DNA of 64,000 nucleotides, from the NCBI RefSeq assembly GCF_003429005.1, contig NZ_QVQV01000001.1, positions 1,741,431 to 1,805,430 of the forward strand, given 5' to 3'. Of the stretch, positions 8,205 to 18,826 are shown in pieces. The stretch comes from Paraburkholderia sp. DHOC27 (GTDB taxonomy: Bacteria > Pseudomonadota > Gammaproteobacteria > Burkholderiales > Burkholderiaceae). Positions within the stretch are counted from its first letter, which is position 1, and the number at the start of each line of letters is the position of its first letter. Under the pieces are notes generated by a model, which was not told where the DNA came from, searched no databases, and saw only the letters and a list, made by a program, of their open reading frames with translations. Position numbers and translations under genes: made by a program.

Positions 8205-8861
8205 TCACTGCACTTTGCGTGACTTCACGATCGAGCGGAACCATCTGGGGTGGTGCTTCCTGGCCCATCCCGGCGTCACGTAGCCATGCAACATCGCGCC
8301 TAAAGTGCCCTGAATCCAGATGCCGGCATAGATGTGCACCATGATCGCGGTGATCAGCACGAACGCCGCCGCGGAATGCGCGAGCGCGGCGAGGCGAATG
8401 GCGTCGATCGGAAAGTAGCCTGAGAAATAGCGTCGCCAGATGACGATGCCCGAGCCGAGCAACACGAGCATGCACGGCAGCAGGGTCCAGAACAGCATCT
8501 TTTGCCCCGCGTTGTAGCGCGCCACCTCCGGCACACCTTCCTCACGATTGTTGAGAATGTCGAGGATATGCATGAGCCATTGAATGTCGGTCCATTCAAT
8601 CAGGTTGTGATGCCAGTAGCGCAGCGCAAGGCCGGAAAACGCCGAGAACATCACCAGACCGATGAACGGGTGCAGAATCCGCATCCACTGGCCGCCGCCA
8701 AACAGCGCCGAGAGCCAGAACAAAGCCGGGTGGAACAGCGCCAGCCCTGAAAGCGCCAGCATCACGAAGCTCATCGCCGTGATCCAGTGAATCGTGCGTT
8801 CGTTCGGGTTGTAGCGCTCGATCAGGTGTCTACGGTCATCCTTATCCTTGGGGGTGCTCAT
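8205..8861 (-). CDS. fdnI: Formate dehydrogenase gamma subunit (cytochrome b556)
   Basis: A 218-residue membrane subunit with four hydrophobic helices and the histidines expected to ligate two haems b (NERTIHW near the N-terminus, LHPFIG and a late MVHIYAGI). It passes electrons from the beta subunit to the quinone pool. The start at 8861 has AAGGAGG eight bases upstream and overlaps the beta-subunit stop by 20 bases, so the genes are translationally coupled. Last gene of the three-gene operon. Confidence 0.93.
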   Translation of the reverse strand: MSTPKDKDDRRHLIERYNPNERTIHWITAMSFVMLALSGLALFHPALFWLSALFGGGQWMRILHPFIGLVMFSAFSGLALRYWHHNLIEWTDIQWLMHILDILNNREEGVPEVARYNAGQKMLFWTLLPCMLVLLGSGIVIWRRYFSGYFPIDAIRLAALAHSAAAFVLITAIMVHIYAGIWIQGTLGAMLHGYVTPGWARKHHPRWFRSIVKSRKVQ

Positions 8862-9771
8862 CCTGTTCCTCCTTCGCGGCTTCGATCTCGGCACGGGCCG
8901 CGTCTTCATCGGCCTGATGCACGGTGTTGGGACCAATCCTCACGTAGTGGAAAAACGTGGTGATGGCGGTGAGGAAGAGGATCGCCAATGCCAGCGGCTT
9001 CGCGATGCCTTTCCAGATCGTCACCATCGGATTGATGCGGGGCTTGTCCGGCAAACCGTGATACAGCGACGGCTGATCCGCGTGATGCAGCACGTACATC
9101 ACGTGCGTGCCGCCCACCGCAGCAGGGTCGTACAGGCCGGCGTGCTCGAAGCCCCGGTCCTGCAGATCCTTGATGCGGTCGGAGGCCTGCTGCTTCATAT
9201 CTTCCTTGGTGCCGAACATGATCGCGCCGGTGGGGCAGGTCTTGGCGCAGGCGGGCTCCTGTCCGACGGCAACGCGGTCGGAGCACAGCGTGCACTTGTA
9301 CATGCGGTGATCGCTCTTTGAAAGACGCGGAATATTGAACGGACACCCGGCGATGCAATAGCCGCAGCCGATGCAGTTTTCCTCGTGAAAATCCACGATC
9401 CCATTGGTGTACTGCACGATCGCGCCAGGCGACGGACACGCTTTCAGGCATCCGGGGTCGGCGCAATGCATGCAGCCGTCTTTACGGATCAGCCACTCCA
9501 GGTCACCTTTCGGGTTGACGTACTCCGAGAAGCGCATCACGGTCCACGAATGCTCGGACAGATCGCGCGGATTGTCGTACACGCCGATGGTGTCGCCGAT
9601 CTCGTCGCGCAGATCGTTCCATTCCATGCACGCGGTCTGACATGCCTTGCAGCCGATGCATTTGGAGACGTCGATCAGCTTGGCAACCGTCCCCGTGACC
9701 GGACTGCGATCACCCGTAGGCGGAACGGTCGTTGCGGAAAGACGCCGGATGTCCAGCGATTGCATTGACAT
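8842..9771 (-). CDS. fdxH: Formate dehydrogenase beta subunit, four [4Fe-4S] clusters
   Basis: A 309-residue iron-sulfur protein. Cysteine groups for four clusters are visible: [38 protein letters not shown] and [20 protein letters not shown]-terminal transmembrane helix ([15 protein letters not shown]) anchors it, as in FdnH/FdoH. It bridges the molybdenum or tungsten catalytic subunit and the cytochrome b subunit. The start MSMQSL at 9771 follows the alpha-subunit stop by nine bases. Confidence 0.95.
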   Translation of the reverse strand: MSMQSLDIRRLSATTVPPTGDRSPVTGTVAKLIDVSKCIGCKACQTACMEWNDLRDEIGDTIGVYDNPRDLSEHSWTVMRFSEYVNPKGDLEWLIRKDGCMHCADPGCLKACPSPGAIVQYTNGIVDFHEENCIGCGYCIAGCPFNIPRLSKSDHRMYKCTLCSDRVAVGQEPACAKTCPTGAIMFGTKEDMKQQASDRIKDLQDRGFEHAGLYDPAAVGGTHVMYVLHHADQPSLYHGLPDKPRINPMVTIWKGIAKPLALAILFLTAITTFFHYVRIGPNTVHQADEDAARAEIEAAKEEQDEHPQG

Positions 9772-9780
9772 GAAGAGACC

Positions 9781-12700
9781 TCAAACCTTTTCGACTTTGA
9801 CGAGAAACGACTTGAATTCAGGCGTCTGCGTGTTGCCATCGCCCACGGAGGGTGTCAGCGTATTCGCCAGATAACCGGGCTTGGCGAGCCCCTTATAGCC
9901 CCAATGCAGCGGCACGCCGACGGTGTGCACGGTCTTGCCGTCGATGATCAACGGCCTGATGCGCTTGGTGACGACCGCGATCGCGATGATGTAGCCGCGC
10001 TTCGAGGAGACCTTGACGGTGTCGCCGGCCACCACGTTGAGGCTGGCCGCAAGCTCGTCGCTGATCTCGACGAACTGTTGCGGCTGGATGATCGCGTTCA
10101 GGCGCGCATGCTTGGTCCAGAAGTGAAAATGCTCGGTGAGGCGATACGTGGTCGCGGTATGCGGGAAGTCCGCTGCCTTGCCGAAGTTGAGGCGGTCCGA
10201 TGGAAAGACCCGGGCAATCGGATTGCTGGTCACATCCGGATGATCCGGGTGCAGCGGATTGAAACCAAGCGGCGTTTCGAAGGGCTCGTAGTGCTCGGGA
10301 AACGGCCCCTCGTTCATCTGGTCGCGCGCAAAGAAACGCGCCACGCCTTCGGGGTTCATGATGAACGGACCCATATCGAGCGAGGGTGATTCGTCATCCT
10401 TATAGTCCGGTATATCGGCGCCAGTCCATTTTTTGCCATCCCACTCGATGATCTTGCGGGTTGGGTCGAAGGGTTTGCCGTGGATATCGCAGGACGCGCG
10501 GTTATACAGAATGCGGCGGTTTTCAGGCCACGCCCATGCCCACCCCAGCGACTGACCAATGCCGGTGGGGTCGCTGTTATCGCGCCGCGCCATCATGTTG
10601 CCTTCTTCGGTCCAAGCGCCGCAGAAAATCCAGCATCCGCTCGCGGTGCTGCCGTCGTCGCGCAACTGCGAAAATCCGGAAAGCTGCTGCCCGGCCTTGA
10701 GCGTGGTGCCGCCGTTGTTCGCGTTGTCCGCGAGATCGGCGAGCGCCGTGCCGTTGTACTCCTTTGCGAGTTCTTCCGGCGTGGGGCTTTCCGGATTGGC
10801 ATACGGCCAGGTCAGATTGAGAATCGGATCGGCGTATGCGCCGCCCTCGGTGCGATACATCTCGCGGATGCGCGTGAAGATGTTCGACATGATCTCGGCG
10901 TCGGCCAGCGCTTCACCGGGCGGTTCGGCGCCTTTCCAGTGCCATTGCAGCACGCGTGACGAACTCACCACCGAGCCGTTTTCCTCCGCAAAGCAGGTGG
11001 TCGGCAAGCGGAACCCTTCCGTCTGGATCTTCGCCGGATCGGCGTTGTGATAGTCGCCGAAGTTCTTCCAGAACTCGGAGGTTTCGGTGGCGAGCGGGTC
11101 CATGATGACGAGCCACTTGAGCTTGCAGAGCCCGTCGAAGACTTTGGCCTTGTCCGGTGCCGAGGCGATCATGTTGAAGCCCTGGCAGACGTAGCCCGTC
11201 ATCTTGCCTTGCGTCATCAGTTCGACGTTCTGGATCACGTCGTACGTCTTGTCGTATTTGGGCAGGTAATCGAAGGCCCAGTTGTTTTCCTTCGTCGCCG
11301 CGTCGCCCCACCACGACTTCATCATGCTGACGAAGAAGGCCGGATAGTTCTGGTAGTAGCTAAGCTGGTTGGGACGCAACGGTTCCAGCGTGTGCCGCTT
11401 GATGTAGCGCTCGTAGTCCTGATCTTCCTCCGTGGGCAAGACCATGTAGCCGGGCAGCATTTCACTCAGCAGGCCGAGATCGGTGAGCCCCTGGATATTC
11501 GAGTGCCCGCGCAAGGCATTGACACCACCGCCGGAAATGCCGATGTTGCCGAGCAGCAGTTGCACCATCGCGCCGGTGCGGATGATCTGCGCGCCAACGG
11601 AATGATGGGTCCACCCAAGCGCATAGAGCAGCGTACCCGCACGGTCCGGCACGGCCGTGCTGGCGAGCATGTCGCACACCTGGAGGAATTTCTCCTTGGG
11701 CGTGCCGCAGATCTTCTCGACCATTTCCGGCGTGTAGCGCGCGTAATGCAGCTTCATGAGCTGATAGACGCAGCGCGGGTGCGCGAGGGTGGGATCGGTC
11801 TTGACGTAGCCATCCGCGCCGCGCTCATAGTCCCATGAGGTTTTGTCGTAGGTGCGCTTTTCCGCGTCGTAGCCCGAGTAAAGACCGTTGGCGAACGCGA
11901 AGTCCTCCCGCACGATGAAGCTGAAGTCGGTGTAGTTCAGCACGTACTCGTGTTGAATCTTGCCTGTGGTCAGCAGATGGTTGATCACGCCGCCCAGAAA
12001 CGCGATGTCCGTGCCGGTACGGATAGGCGCGTAGTAATCCGCCACGGACGCGGTGCGCGTGTAACGTGGATCGACCACGACGAGGCGTGCGCCGCGATTT
12101 GCCTTCGCTTCGACCACCCATTTGAAACCGCACGGGTGCGCCTCGGCCGCGTTCCCGCCCATCACGAGAATCACGTCCGCGTTGCGGATATCGACCCAGT
12201 GATTCGTCATCGAACCGCGGCCAAACGTCGGGGCAAGACCTGCCACCGTCGGGCCGTGTCAGACGCGCGCCTGGTTGTCGAACGCGAGCATCCCCATGCT
12301 GCGCGCCACTTTGTGCGTCAGATACCCCGCCTCGTTGCTCGCAGCGGAGGCGGCCAGAAAGCCGGTGGTCACCCAACGGTTGACGGTCTTGCCGTCGTCC
12401 GTCTTGTGAATGAAATTCGCGTCGCGATCGGCCTTGAGCAGTTTGGCAATGCGATCGAACGCATCGGTCCACGAAATCTGCACCCACTCGTTGGAGCCGG
12501 GCGCGCGATACTCGGGCACGGTGAGCCGCGCATTGCTGTGCACGATGTCGAGCAGGCTCGCGCCCTTGGGACATAAGGTGCCGCGATTGACGGGATGATC
12601 GGGGTCGCCCTCGATGTGGATGATGCTCGCCTTGGCGTTTTTGGCGTTGTCGCCCAGCGCGTACATCAGCACGCCGCATCCCACCGAGCAGTACGTGCAG

Positions 12701-12849
12701 GTGTTGCGGATTTCGGTCGTGCGGCTCAATTTGTACTGTCGAACCTCTGCCAGCGCGTTGTGCGGCGAGAAGCCCAGCAACGCGACGCTCGAACTCGCCA
12801 GGGTGGTGGCGGAGATCTTGAGGAACTGACGACGGGTCATGCTATCCAT
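9781..12849 (-). CDS. fdnG: Formate dehydrogenase alpha subunit, selenocysteine-containing
   Basis: A 1022-residue molybdopterin (bis-MGD) catalytic subunit that oxidises formate to CO2, exported folded by Tat (TRRQFLK at the N-terminus). The frame is interrupted once, by TGA at 12261-12259 in the context ARV-TGA-HGPTVAG. That is the exact place of selenocysteine in E. coli FdnG; here it is residue 197. A hairpin of bacterial SECIS type follows, so I read this as one gene, not a pseudogene. CTYCSVGCG near residue 52 binds a [4Fe-4S] cluster. Length matches FdnG (1015). The genome must encode selA, selB, selC and selD elsewhere. First gene of the operon. Confidence 0.95.
12232..12261 (-). promoter_or_regulatory. 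Selenocysteine codon and bSECIS element of fdnG
   Basis: On the minus strand UGA (12261-12259) is followed after 14 bases by GGCA-GGUCU-UGCC, a stem with the GGUCU apical loop also found in the E. coli fdhF SECIS element that binds SelB. Distance and loop fit a bacterial SECIS that redefines UGA as selenocysteine. Confidence 0.9.
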
Positions 12850-13272
12850 GGAGGTTCCCCGTATCGGTGGCGCAGGGCATCGGCAACGTCATGCGATGTC
12901 CTGTCGATTGCGCAACGCTGACAACTCACCGCACATCTTTACCGATTCCTGCTGCGGCGTATTTCCGGAACGCACGGCGCAGGCGTCGCCGGGGCTTATC
13001 GAACAGAAGAAATACCGTTTGCGCGCGCGTGCGTTTCGAATTCGACATGCGCTTTTTCGATCCAAACCCGCCTCGACGTGGCAAACAGACAGCGTGCTAT
13101 AAGCAGGACGAAGCTTTTCAGCGAGGCTTACCGGTCAGGCGCATCGCGATGCACGAGCCGCCGGCAGCGGGCAAAAAAACCATCCGTTGCAAAACGGGCC
13201 TCTCCCCTTGAGTTCAACTTGATGAGGGCGCGTGGTGCGCCTCGCCTTCTCTTGTACGGAGACAACTGGACA
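12850..13272. other. Divergent intergenic region between fdnG and clpK
   Basis: This 423-base gap must hold the promoters of the formate dehydrogenase operon (minus) and the ClpK-like gene (plus). I found no convincing FNR box and no good copy of the window's palindrome. CCCTTGAG near 13205 is a poor match to a heat-shock -35 element. No gene of its own is supported. Confidence 0.5.
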
Positions 13273-15999
13273 ATGGCACGCTTACTTTGCGATATCTGCG
13301 GGGTGCGACCCGCGTCGGTACGGCTGGCGGTGCTGCAAAACGGCAGACGCCAGGTGCTCGACGTCTGCGATTACCACTACGCGCAGATCACGCGGCACCA
13401 GCGCTCGATCTCGCCGCTGGAGGCTTTGTTTCGCGGTCAGGTTCCGGACGGACTGGGCGATACGCAGCCACCGCCTGATGGTTCGCACGAGCCCGTGGAA
13501 GGTACGGAGGCCGTCAGCATCGAACAGCACTTCAGCGATCTGGCGCGCGAACTGTTGCAGCGTGCAGCGGAAGTGGCGGTGCAATGGGGGCGGCGCGAAG
13601 TGGATACGGAGCATCTCCTGTATGTGCTGGCGGATAACGCCAACGTGGCGGCCATGCTGGATGCGCTGGGCGTGAAGGCGGCTGAGGTTCGCGGCTATAT
13701 CGACGCGAACGCGGAAAAGATCGAGCGCGCGGCACCGCCAGCCAATGAGCGGCTCGGCGTGTCGCCACGCCTGAAAAGCGCACTGGAACGCGCCTTCGTG
13801 GTGTCGCGGCTGCTGCGCCAGAGTTATGTCGGGGCGGAGCACCTGCTCATTGGTCTCGCGGAAGTGCCCGACAGTTTTGCGGGGCAGTTGCTCGCGCGGC
13901 TGGGCGTCAAATCTCAGGCGTTGACGCAGCAGACGCTGCTCGCGTCCGGCCAGGACGAAAGGTCGGCAACGGCGCGGCCACCGTCACGCACGCCGCAACT
14001 CGACAAACACAGCCGCGATCTGACTGCGCTCGCGCGTGAGGGCACGCTCGACCCGGTGATCGGCCGTTCGAGCGAGATCGAGACGATGGTCGAAGTGCTG
14101 GCGCGCCGTCGCAAGAACAATCCGGTCCTGATTGGCGAGCCGGGCGTCGGCAAGACGGCGGTGGTGGAGGGTCTCGCGCAACGCATGGTGAATGGCGACG
14201 TGCCCGAGTCGTTGCGTAACAAGCGGCTCGTGGAATTGAATGTGAATTCGATCGTCGCGGGCGCGAAGTATCGCGGCGAATTCGAGGAGCGGGTCAAACA
14301 GGTCGTGGACGAGGCGCTGGCGAGCCGCGACTCGCTGGTGCTGTTCGTGGACGAAGTGCACACCATCGTCGGGGCGGGACAGGGCGGCAATGAAGGCGGC
14401 CTCGATATAGCTAATGTCTTCAAGCCGGCGATGGCACGTGGTGAACTCAACCTGATCGGCGCGACGACGCTCGCCGAGTATCAAAAGCACATCGAGAAGG
14501 ACGCGGCGCTCGAACGGCGCTTTCAACCGGTGTTGATTCCCGAGCCGAGCGTGGTACAGACCATCAACATTCTGCGAGGGCTACGGGACAAGCTGGAAGC
14601 GCATCACAAGGTCACCATTCAGGACGATGCGATCGTGGGCGCGGCCGAACTCTCGGACCGCTATATTTCCGGGCGTTTTCTGCCCGACAAGGCCATTGAC
14701 CTGATCGACCAGGCGGCCGCGCGCGTCAATCTGGCCTCGACCTCGCGACCCGCCGCGGTGCTCGAACTCGAAGCCGAACTGAAGCAGTTGCGTCGCGAAC
14801 AGGACTACGCAGCCTCGCGCAGGCAGTTTGCGCGCGCGCAGGAACTCGACGGCGAAATCAGCGCGAAGGAACAGGCGCTCAACAACGCGACGGACGCGTG
14901 GAAGCAGAGCGTGGGCACGAATACGTCGCACGTGAGCGTGACGCAGGTGGCGGAGATCGTCGCGAAGCTGACCGGCATCCCGGTCGCGCAACTCACGGCG
15001 GAAGAGAAACAGCGGCTCCTCGAGATGGAAGCGCGGTTGCATCAACGGGTCATCGGCCAGGACGAGGCGGTGGTGGCCGTCAGCGACGCGGTGCGCCGCT
15101 CACGTGCCGGCTTGCAGGCGCGGCGTCGGCCCACGGCCGTGTTTCTGTTTCTCGGGCCAACGGGGGTGGGCAAGACGGAACTTGCGAAGGCGCTGGCCGA
15201 AGTCGTGTTCGGCGACGAAGACGCCATGCTGCGCTTCGACATGAGCGAATACATGGAGCGCCACACCGTGGCTCGCCTGATCGGCGCGCCGCCGGGTTAC
15301 GTGGGCTATGACGAGGGCGGCCAGTTGACCGAACGCGTGCGCCGCAGGCCATACAGCGTGATCCTGCTCGACGAGATCGAGAAAGCGCATCCCGATGTGT
15401 ATAACGTGCTGCTGCAGGTGTTCGACGATGGACGTTTGACGGACGGCAAGGGCCGCGTGGTCGATTTCAGCAATACGCTCATCATCGCCACGAGCAATCT
15501 GGGCGCGGACGTGATTGCCGGACAAAGCCGCTCGGGTCCCGGGTTTCTCAGCCAGGCGGGCCCGGTATCGTTGCAGGGCGGCGTGATGAACGTGCTGCGG
15601 CAACATTTCCGGCCGGAGTTCATCAACCGTATCGACGACATCATTCTGTTCCGCTCGCTGGGCCGTGACGAGACGCGCCATATCGTGCGTCTGCAATTGG
15701 AAAGCGTGGCGCGGCTCGCCAGCAGTCAGGATATCGCGCTGGTGTTCGACGATTCGATTGTCGAGCACCTCGCAACCGAAGGCTATCGTCCGGAGTTCGG
15801 CGCGCGCGAACTGCGCCGGCAGATTCAGCAGCAGGTCGAGAATCCGCTCGCCAAGGCGATGTTGAGCGGCGAGGTGGCGGAGGGCATGCGCATCGTGTGC
15901 CGCTACGACGCGCAAAAGCAGGCGGCAAGCTTCGAGCGTGCCGATGCCGCCAGCGCCACCGCCACTACCACAACAACCACCGCTCAGGCACCCGCATGA
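13273..15999 (+). CDS. clpK: ClpK/ClpG-type AAA+ disaggregase
   Basis: A 908-residue Hsp100 protein. In order: an N1 domain with a zinc-type pattern (CDICG...CDYHY, residues 6-38, then SPLEALF); a Clp_N domain (about 80-220); NBD1 with GEPGVGKT (about 288) and FVDEVHT; a short ClpC-like middle domain (LKQLRREQDYAASRRQFARA); and NBD2 with GPTGVGKT (about 628) and LLDEIEKAH. The C-terminal part reads ClpB-like (FRPEFINRID) and has no IGL/IGF loop, so ClpP binding is unlikely. This matches ClpK/ClpG stand-alone disaggregases that confer heat tolerance. The start at 13273 begins the conserved N1 domain. Confidence 0.88.
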   Translation: MARLLCDICGVRPASVRLAVLQNGRRQVLDVCDYHYAQITRHQRSISPLEALFRGQVPDGLGDTQPPPDGSHEPVEGTEAVSIEQHFSDLARELLQRAAEVAVQWGRREVDTEHLLYVLADNANVAAMLDALGVKAAEVRGYIDANAEKIERAAPPANERLGVSPRLKSALERAFVVSRLLRQSYVGAEHLLIGLAEVPDSFAGQLLARLGVKSQALTQQTLLASGQDERSATARPPSRTPQLDKHSRDLTALAREGTLDPVIGRSSEIETMVEVLARRRKNNPVLIGEPGVGKTAVVEGLAQRMVNGDVPESLRNKRLVELNVNSIVAGAKYRGEFEERVKQVVDEALASRDSLVLFVDEVHTIVGAGQGGNEGGLDIANVFKPAMARGELNLIGATTLAEYQKHIEKDAALERRFQPVLIPEPSVVQTINILRGLRDKLEAHHKVTIQDDAIVGAAELSDRYISGRFLPDKAIDLIDQAAARVNLASTSRPAAVLELEAELKQLRREQDYAASRRQFARAQELDGEISAKEQALNNATDAWKQSVGTNTSHVSVTQVAEIVAKLTGIPVAQLTAEEKQRLLEMEARLHQRVIGQDEAVVAVSDAVRRSRAGLQARRRPTAVFLFLGPTGVGKTELAKALAEVVFGDEDAMLRFDMSEYMERHTVARLIGAPPGYVGYDEGGQLTERVRRRPYSVILLDEIEKAHPDVYNVLLQVFDDGRLTDGKGRVVDFSNTLIIATSNLGADVIAGQSRSGPGFLSQAGPVSLQGGVMNVLRQHFRPEFINRIDDIILFRSLGRDETRHIVRLQLESVARLASSQDIALVFDDSIVEHLATEGYRPEFGARELRRQIQQQVENPLAKAMLSGEVAEGMRIVCRYDAQKQAASFERADAASATATTTTTTAQAPA

Positions 16000-16028
16000 A
16001 TGCCTCGCCTGCGTTGCCACGGCGTCGA

Positions 16029-16048
16029 CCCCCTACCTTCGTATAGTA
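16029..16048. promoter_or_regulatory. Candidate operator, palindrome family site F (weak)
   Basis: CCCCCTAC-CTTC-GTATAGTA matches the consensus at 12 of 16 arm positions with the right 4-base spacer. It lies 180 bases before the AraC-type gene at 16229, a distance similar to other sites. The weakest member of the set with site E. Confidence 0.35.
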
Positions 16049-16228
16049 TGCGGAAGATTCTGCTGCACCGTCCCATACCGCCGTAGACTACCGGTCCCAT
16101 CCCGCGGACGCTATCGTGTGGAGACATCCTCGCGTTCCTGCTGCGCTCTGCGAATGCGGCCCGCGAGGTGTTCCGTGCCTCGCACATGCGAGGCGAACTG
16201 GCGCTATTGGGTGAGCGAGGGAGGGTCC

Positions 16229-17341
16229 ATGCAAGAGTCTCTTGTCATTGGTCGATATACCGAACCAGCATCAGCGGCTGCCCATCCGGGGCCCGCACTT
16301 TCAGAGTCCGCGGCTGCGGCAACCGCATCGGACAGTTCCGTTGTGTCCGGCGCCCAGCAGCCAATGCGCGCGCCGGGTTTGAACTGGCACTTCAGCGGCG
16401 AGGACCGCGTGCGCGCCGAAATGATTTCGGTGTCGCGGTGGGCGAGTGAAGCGCCCAGAAGTTGGGATGCCCGTATCGAGCAGGAACAGATTCTGGTGGC
16501 ACTGTGTCTGCGTCAATCTCTGGTGACGCTGTCGGCGAACGGCGAGGCCTTTTTTGACGGGATCATCGATCGTGGTGCGGCGCTCGTCGTGCCGTCCGGT
16601 TTTGCCATTGGCGGTGCGTTCCAGACGCCCACTGATTTTCTGCATATCCACGTGCCGTCGCACTGGTTGACCGAATGGCTCGATCAGGGTGACGTGACGG
16701 GCATTACGGCGTTGCTCTCGGCGGCGCCGCTGCACGTGCGCGATTCAGTGGTCACCAAGCTGACGGCAACGTTGCTGCGCACCGTACATGGTCGCACTTC
16801 GACGAGTTCGATGTACGCCGACGGTATTACGCTTTCCATCCTCGCTCGGGTGCTGGAAATCATGGCGTCGCGTGCGAACGTCAAGCCGGCGCGTGTGTCG
16901 TCCGTGTCGCCGCTCGAAGCATGGCGCGTGAAGCTGGCGGTCGAGTTTATCGACCAGCGAATCGATCAAAGTCTGACGCTGGCTGAACTGGGCGCGGCCG
17001 TGGGTCTTTCGCCGATGCATTTTGCCGCGCGTTTCCGCGCAGCCACCGGCATCTCGCCGCACACGTTCGTGCTGCGCAGACGTATCGAACACGCGCAGAC
17101 CTTGCTCGCCACGACCACCTCGACCGTGGCCGATATCGCCTTCAGCGTCGGCTTTCGCACCCAGGCGCACTTTACGACGGTGTTTCGCCGCCATGTGGAC
17201 GATACGCCGCACCGTTGGCGTGCCAAGCATGCCACCACGCGCAGCATGCCGGGGCGGCGCATGAGCCGCGCAGATGTGTCACTGCCGGATTCGTACTCGG
17301 TGTCACCGTGGAAAAGCGATACCAGCAGCTTCAGCCTGTGA
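16229..17341 (+). CDS. AraC-family transcriptional regulator
   Basis: A 370-residue regulator. The last 100 residues carry the two helix-turn-helix units of AraC/XylS proteins (SLTLAELGAAVGLSPMHFAARF and STVADIAFSVGFRTQAHFTTVFRR, with HTFVLRRRIEHA between). The N-terminal 250 residues are unlike the arabinose cupin and may sense an unknown ligand. GGGAGGG just upstream supports the ATG at 16229; the longer frame would run into clpK. It lies 229 bases after clpK on the same strand. Confidence 0.9.
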   Translation: MQESLVIGRYTEPASAAAHPGPALSESAAAATASDSSVVSGAQQPMRAPGLNWHFSGEDRVRAEMISVSRWASEAPRSWDARIEQEQILVALCLRQSLVTLSANGEAFFDGIIDRGAALVVPSGFAIGGAFQTPTDFLHIHVPSHWLTEWLDQGDVTGITALLSAAPLHVRDSVVTKLTATLLRTVHGRTSTSSMYADGITLSILARVLEIMASRANVKPARVSSVSPLEAWRVKLAVEFIDQRIDQSLTLAELGAAVGLSPMHFAARFRAATGISPHTFVLRRRIEHAQTLLATTTSTVADIAFSVGFRTQAHFTTVFRRHVDDTPHRWRAKHATTRSMPGRRMSRADVSLPDSYSVSPWKSDTSSFSL

Positions 17342-17588
17342 GGCAAGAAATCTGCAGAGTGGCTGACGCTCGCCTGACTGCCCCGAAGAGGGCAGCGGCG
17401 CGGGCGAATTTGCGTTGGCGGTGAGTGTGACGCAACGCGTAAGAGACGACGCGTTATACGAGACGCGTGCGAACAACCGGGCTAAAAGCAAGGGCCAGGA
17501 AGCAAAGGGGGCTAGTCACATACATCACCGCAACGCCACGGTCGCGCTTCCGCGAAGATGCGCGGTTCACGCACTGTAGTGACGTACA

Positions 17589-17732
17589 TCAGTGATGCAT
17601 CGCCGCAGCGACCAGCAAATGAAACGGCAGGGCGAGCAGCATAGTGCCCGCAAAGCCGACCAGCCAGAGTATGACGAACCACATCATGCGCTTGCCGACC
17701 GTGAGTTCAGAATCAGGCGACGAACTGGCCAT
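17589..17732 (-). CDS. 47-residue membrane microprotein of the bd oxidase operon
   Basis: Translation gives MASSSPDSELTVGKRM, then one hydrophobic helix (MWFVILWLVGFAGTMLLALP), then FHLLVAAAMHH. GGGAG lies upstream and the start is 14 bases after the cioB stop. Position, size and single helix match the small subunits (CydX/CbdX, DUF2474 type) that accompany bd oxidases and stabilise the haem site. The family match is by layout, not detailed sequence. Confidence 0.8.
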   Translation of the reverse strand: MASSSPDSELTVGKRMMWFVILWLVGFAGTMLLALPFHLLVAAAMHH

Positions 17733-17746
17733 AACGCGTTACTCCC

Positions 17747-18745
17747 TCAATGGTACGAACTGCCCGGCTGCACCTTGCCGCGAAAGATCCAGTAGCCGGC
17801 AGTCGTATACACCACGATGACCGGAATGATGACGACCGCGCCCACCAGTGCGAAAACCTGGCTGGAATGCGGCGAGGCGGCTTGCCATAGCGTCATGCTG
17901 TTCGGAATGGCGAACGGCCAGATGCTGACGAGCAAACCAATGTAGCCGAGCAGAATGAGCACGAGGCACAGCACGAAGGGCGCGATATCCAGCTTGCGCC
18001 GCGTCGCGTTGTACATCAGAAACGTGGCGAGCGCGACCAGCACCGGAATGGGGTAAAGCCGGTAGCGGAACGACGAATCGAACCAGCGTGCCGCTATCTG
18101 CGCGTCCGTCAACGGCGTCCAGATACTCACGGCGACGACAAAACCCAGCAAGGCCAGCGTGAGCGGCCAGATCAGCGCACGCAGACGCTCCTGCAGATCG
18201 CCATCCGTTTTCATGACCAGGTAGGTCGCGCCTTGCAGCGCATACGTCACCATCAGGCCCATGCCGGTAAAGAAACTGAAAGGCGAGACCCAGAAAAAAG
18301 GATCGCCGGAGAACACGCTGTTGGTGACGGGAATGCCGTGCAGATAGGCGCCCAGAATCACCCCTTGAAAAAACGCAGCACCCGCCGAGCCGCAAATGAA
18401 GGAAAGGCTCCAGAGATTCTTCGTGCGGTTCGCCTTGCCGCGCACTTCGAACGACACACCTCGAAAGATCAGACACACCAGCATGAAAATGATCGGCAGA
18501 TACAGTCCCGACAACGCGACGGAATAGACCGTGGGGAAAGCGGCAAACAGCGCCGCGCCGCCGAGCACCAGCCACGTTTCATTGCCGTCCCATACAGGGG
18601 CAATGCTTTGCATCAGCACGTCGCGTTCGTGATTCTCCGGAAAGAACGGGAAGATCATCCCGACGCCCAGGTCGAAGCCGTCGAGCGCGATGTACATAAA
18701 GAGGCCAAGGGCGATGATGAAAGCCCATACCACGGTGACATCCAT
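17747..18745 (-). CDS. cioB: Cytochrome bd-type quinol oxidase subunit II
   Basis: A 332-residue, multi-helix CydB/CioB protein starting MDVTVVWAFIIALGLFMYIALDGFDLGVG, the family's conserved first helix. WDGNETWLVLGGAALFAAFP is the usual second motif. It pairs with subunit I to form the inner-membrane oxidase and does not itself carry haem d. GAGGAG precedes the ATG by seven bases. It lies 81 bases after cioA, with the microprotein next. Confidence 0.95.
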   Translation of the reverse strand: MDVTVVWAFIIALGLFMYIALDGFDLGVGMIFPFFPENHERDVLMQSIAPVWDGNETWLVLGGAALFAAFPTVYSVALSGLYLPIIFMLVCLIFRGVSFEVRGKANRTKNLWSLSFICGSAGAAFFQGVILGAYLHGIPVTNSVFSGDPFFWVSPFSFFTGMGLMVTYALQGATYLVMKTDGDLQERLRALIWPLTLALLGFVVAVSIWTPLTDAQIAARWFDSSFRYRLYPIPVLVALATFLMYNATRRKLDIAPFVLCLVLILLGYIGLLVSIWPFAIPNSMTLWQAASPHSSQVFALVGAVVIIPVIVVYTTAGYWIFRGKVQPGSSYH

Positions 18746-18826
18746 GTCCCACTCCTCGGTGGATGAAGCGTTATGTGCGTTGTGGTCTGCGATTTTCTGT
18801 GGCTGTCTGCGGTTGCCTGCGGTTGT

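Noticed and set aside
12246-12261. Stop codon splitting the formate dehydrogenase alpha subunit, suggesting a pseudogene or frameshift
   Set aside because: It is a single TGA at the conserved selenocysteine site with a matching SECIS hairpin, and both halves are intact in one frame.
13201-13240. Heat-shock sigma-32 promoter before clpK
   Set aside because: A CTTGAG-like -35 is present but no CCCCAT-type -10 follows at the right distance.
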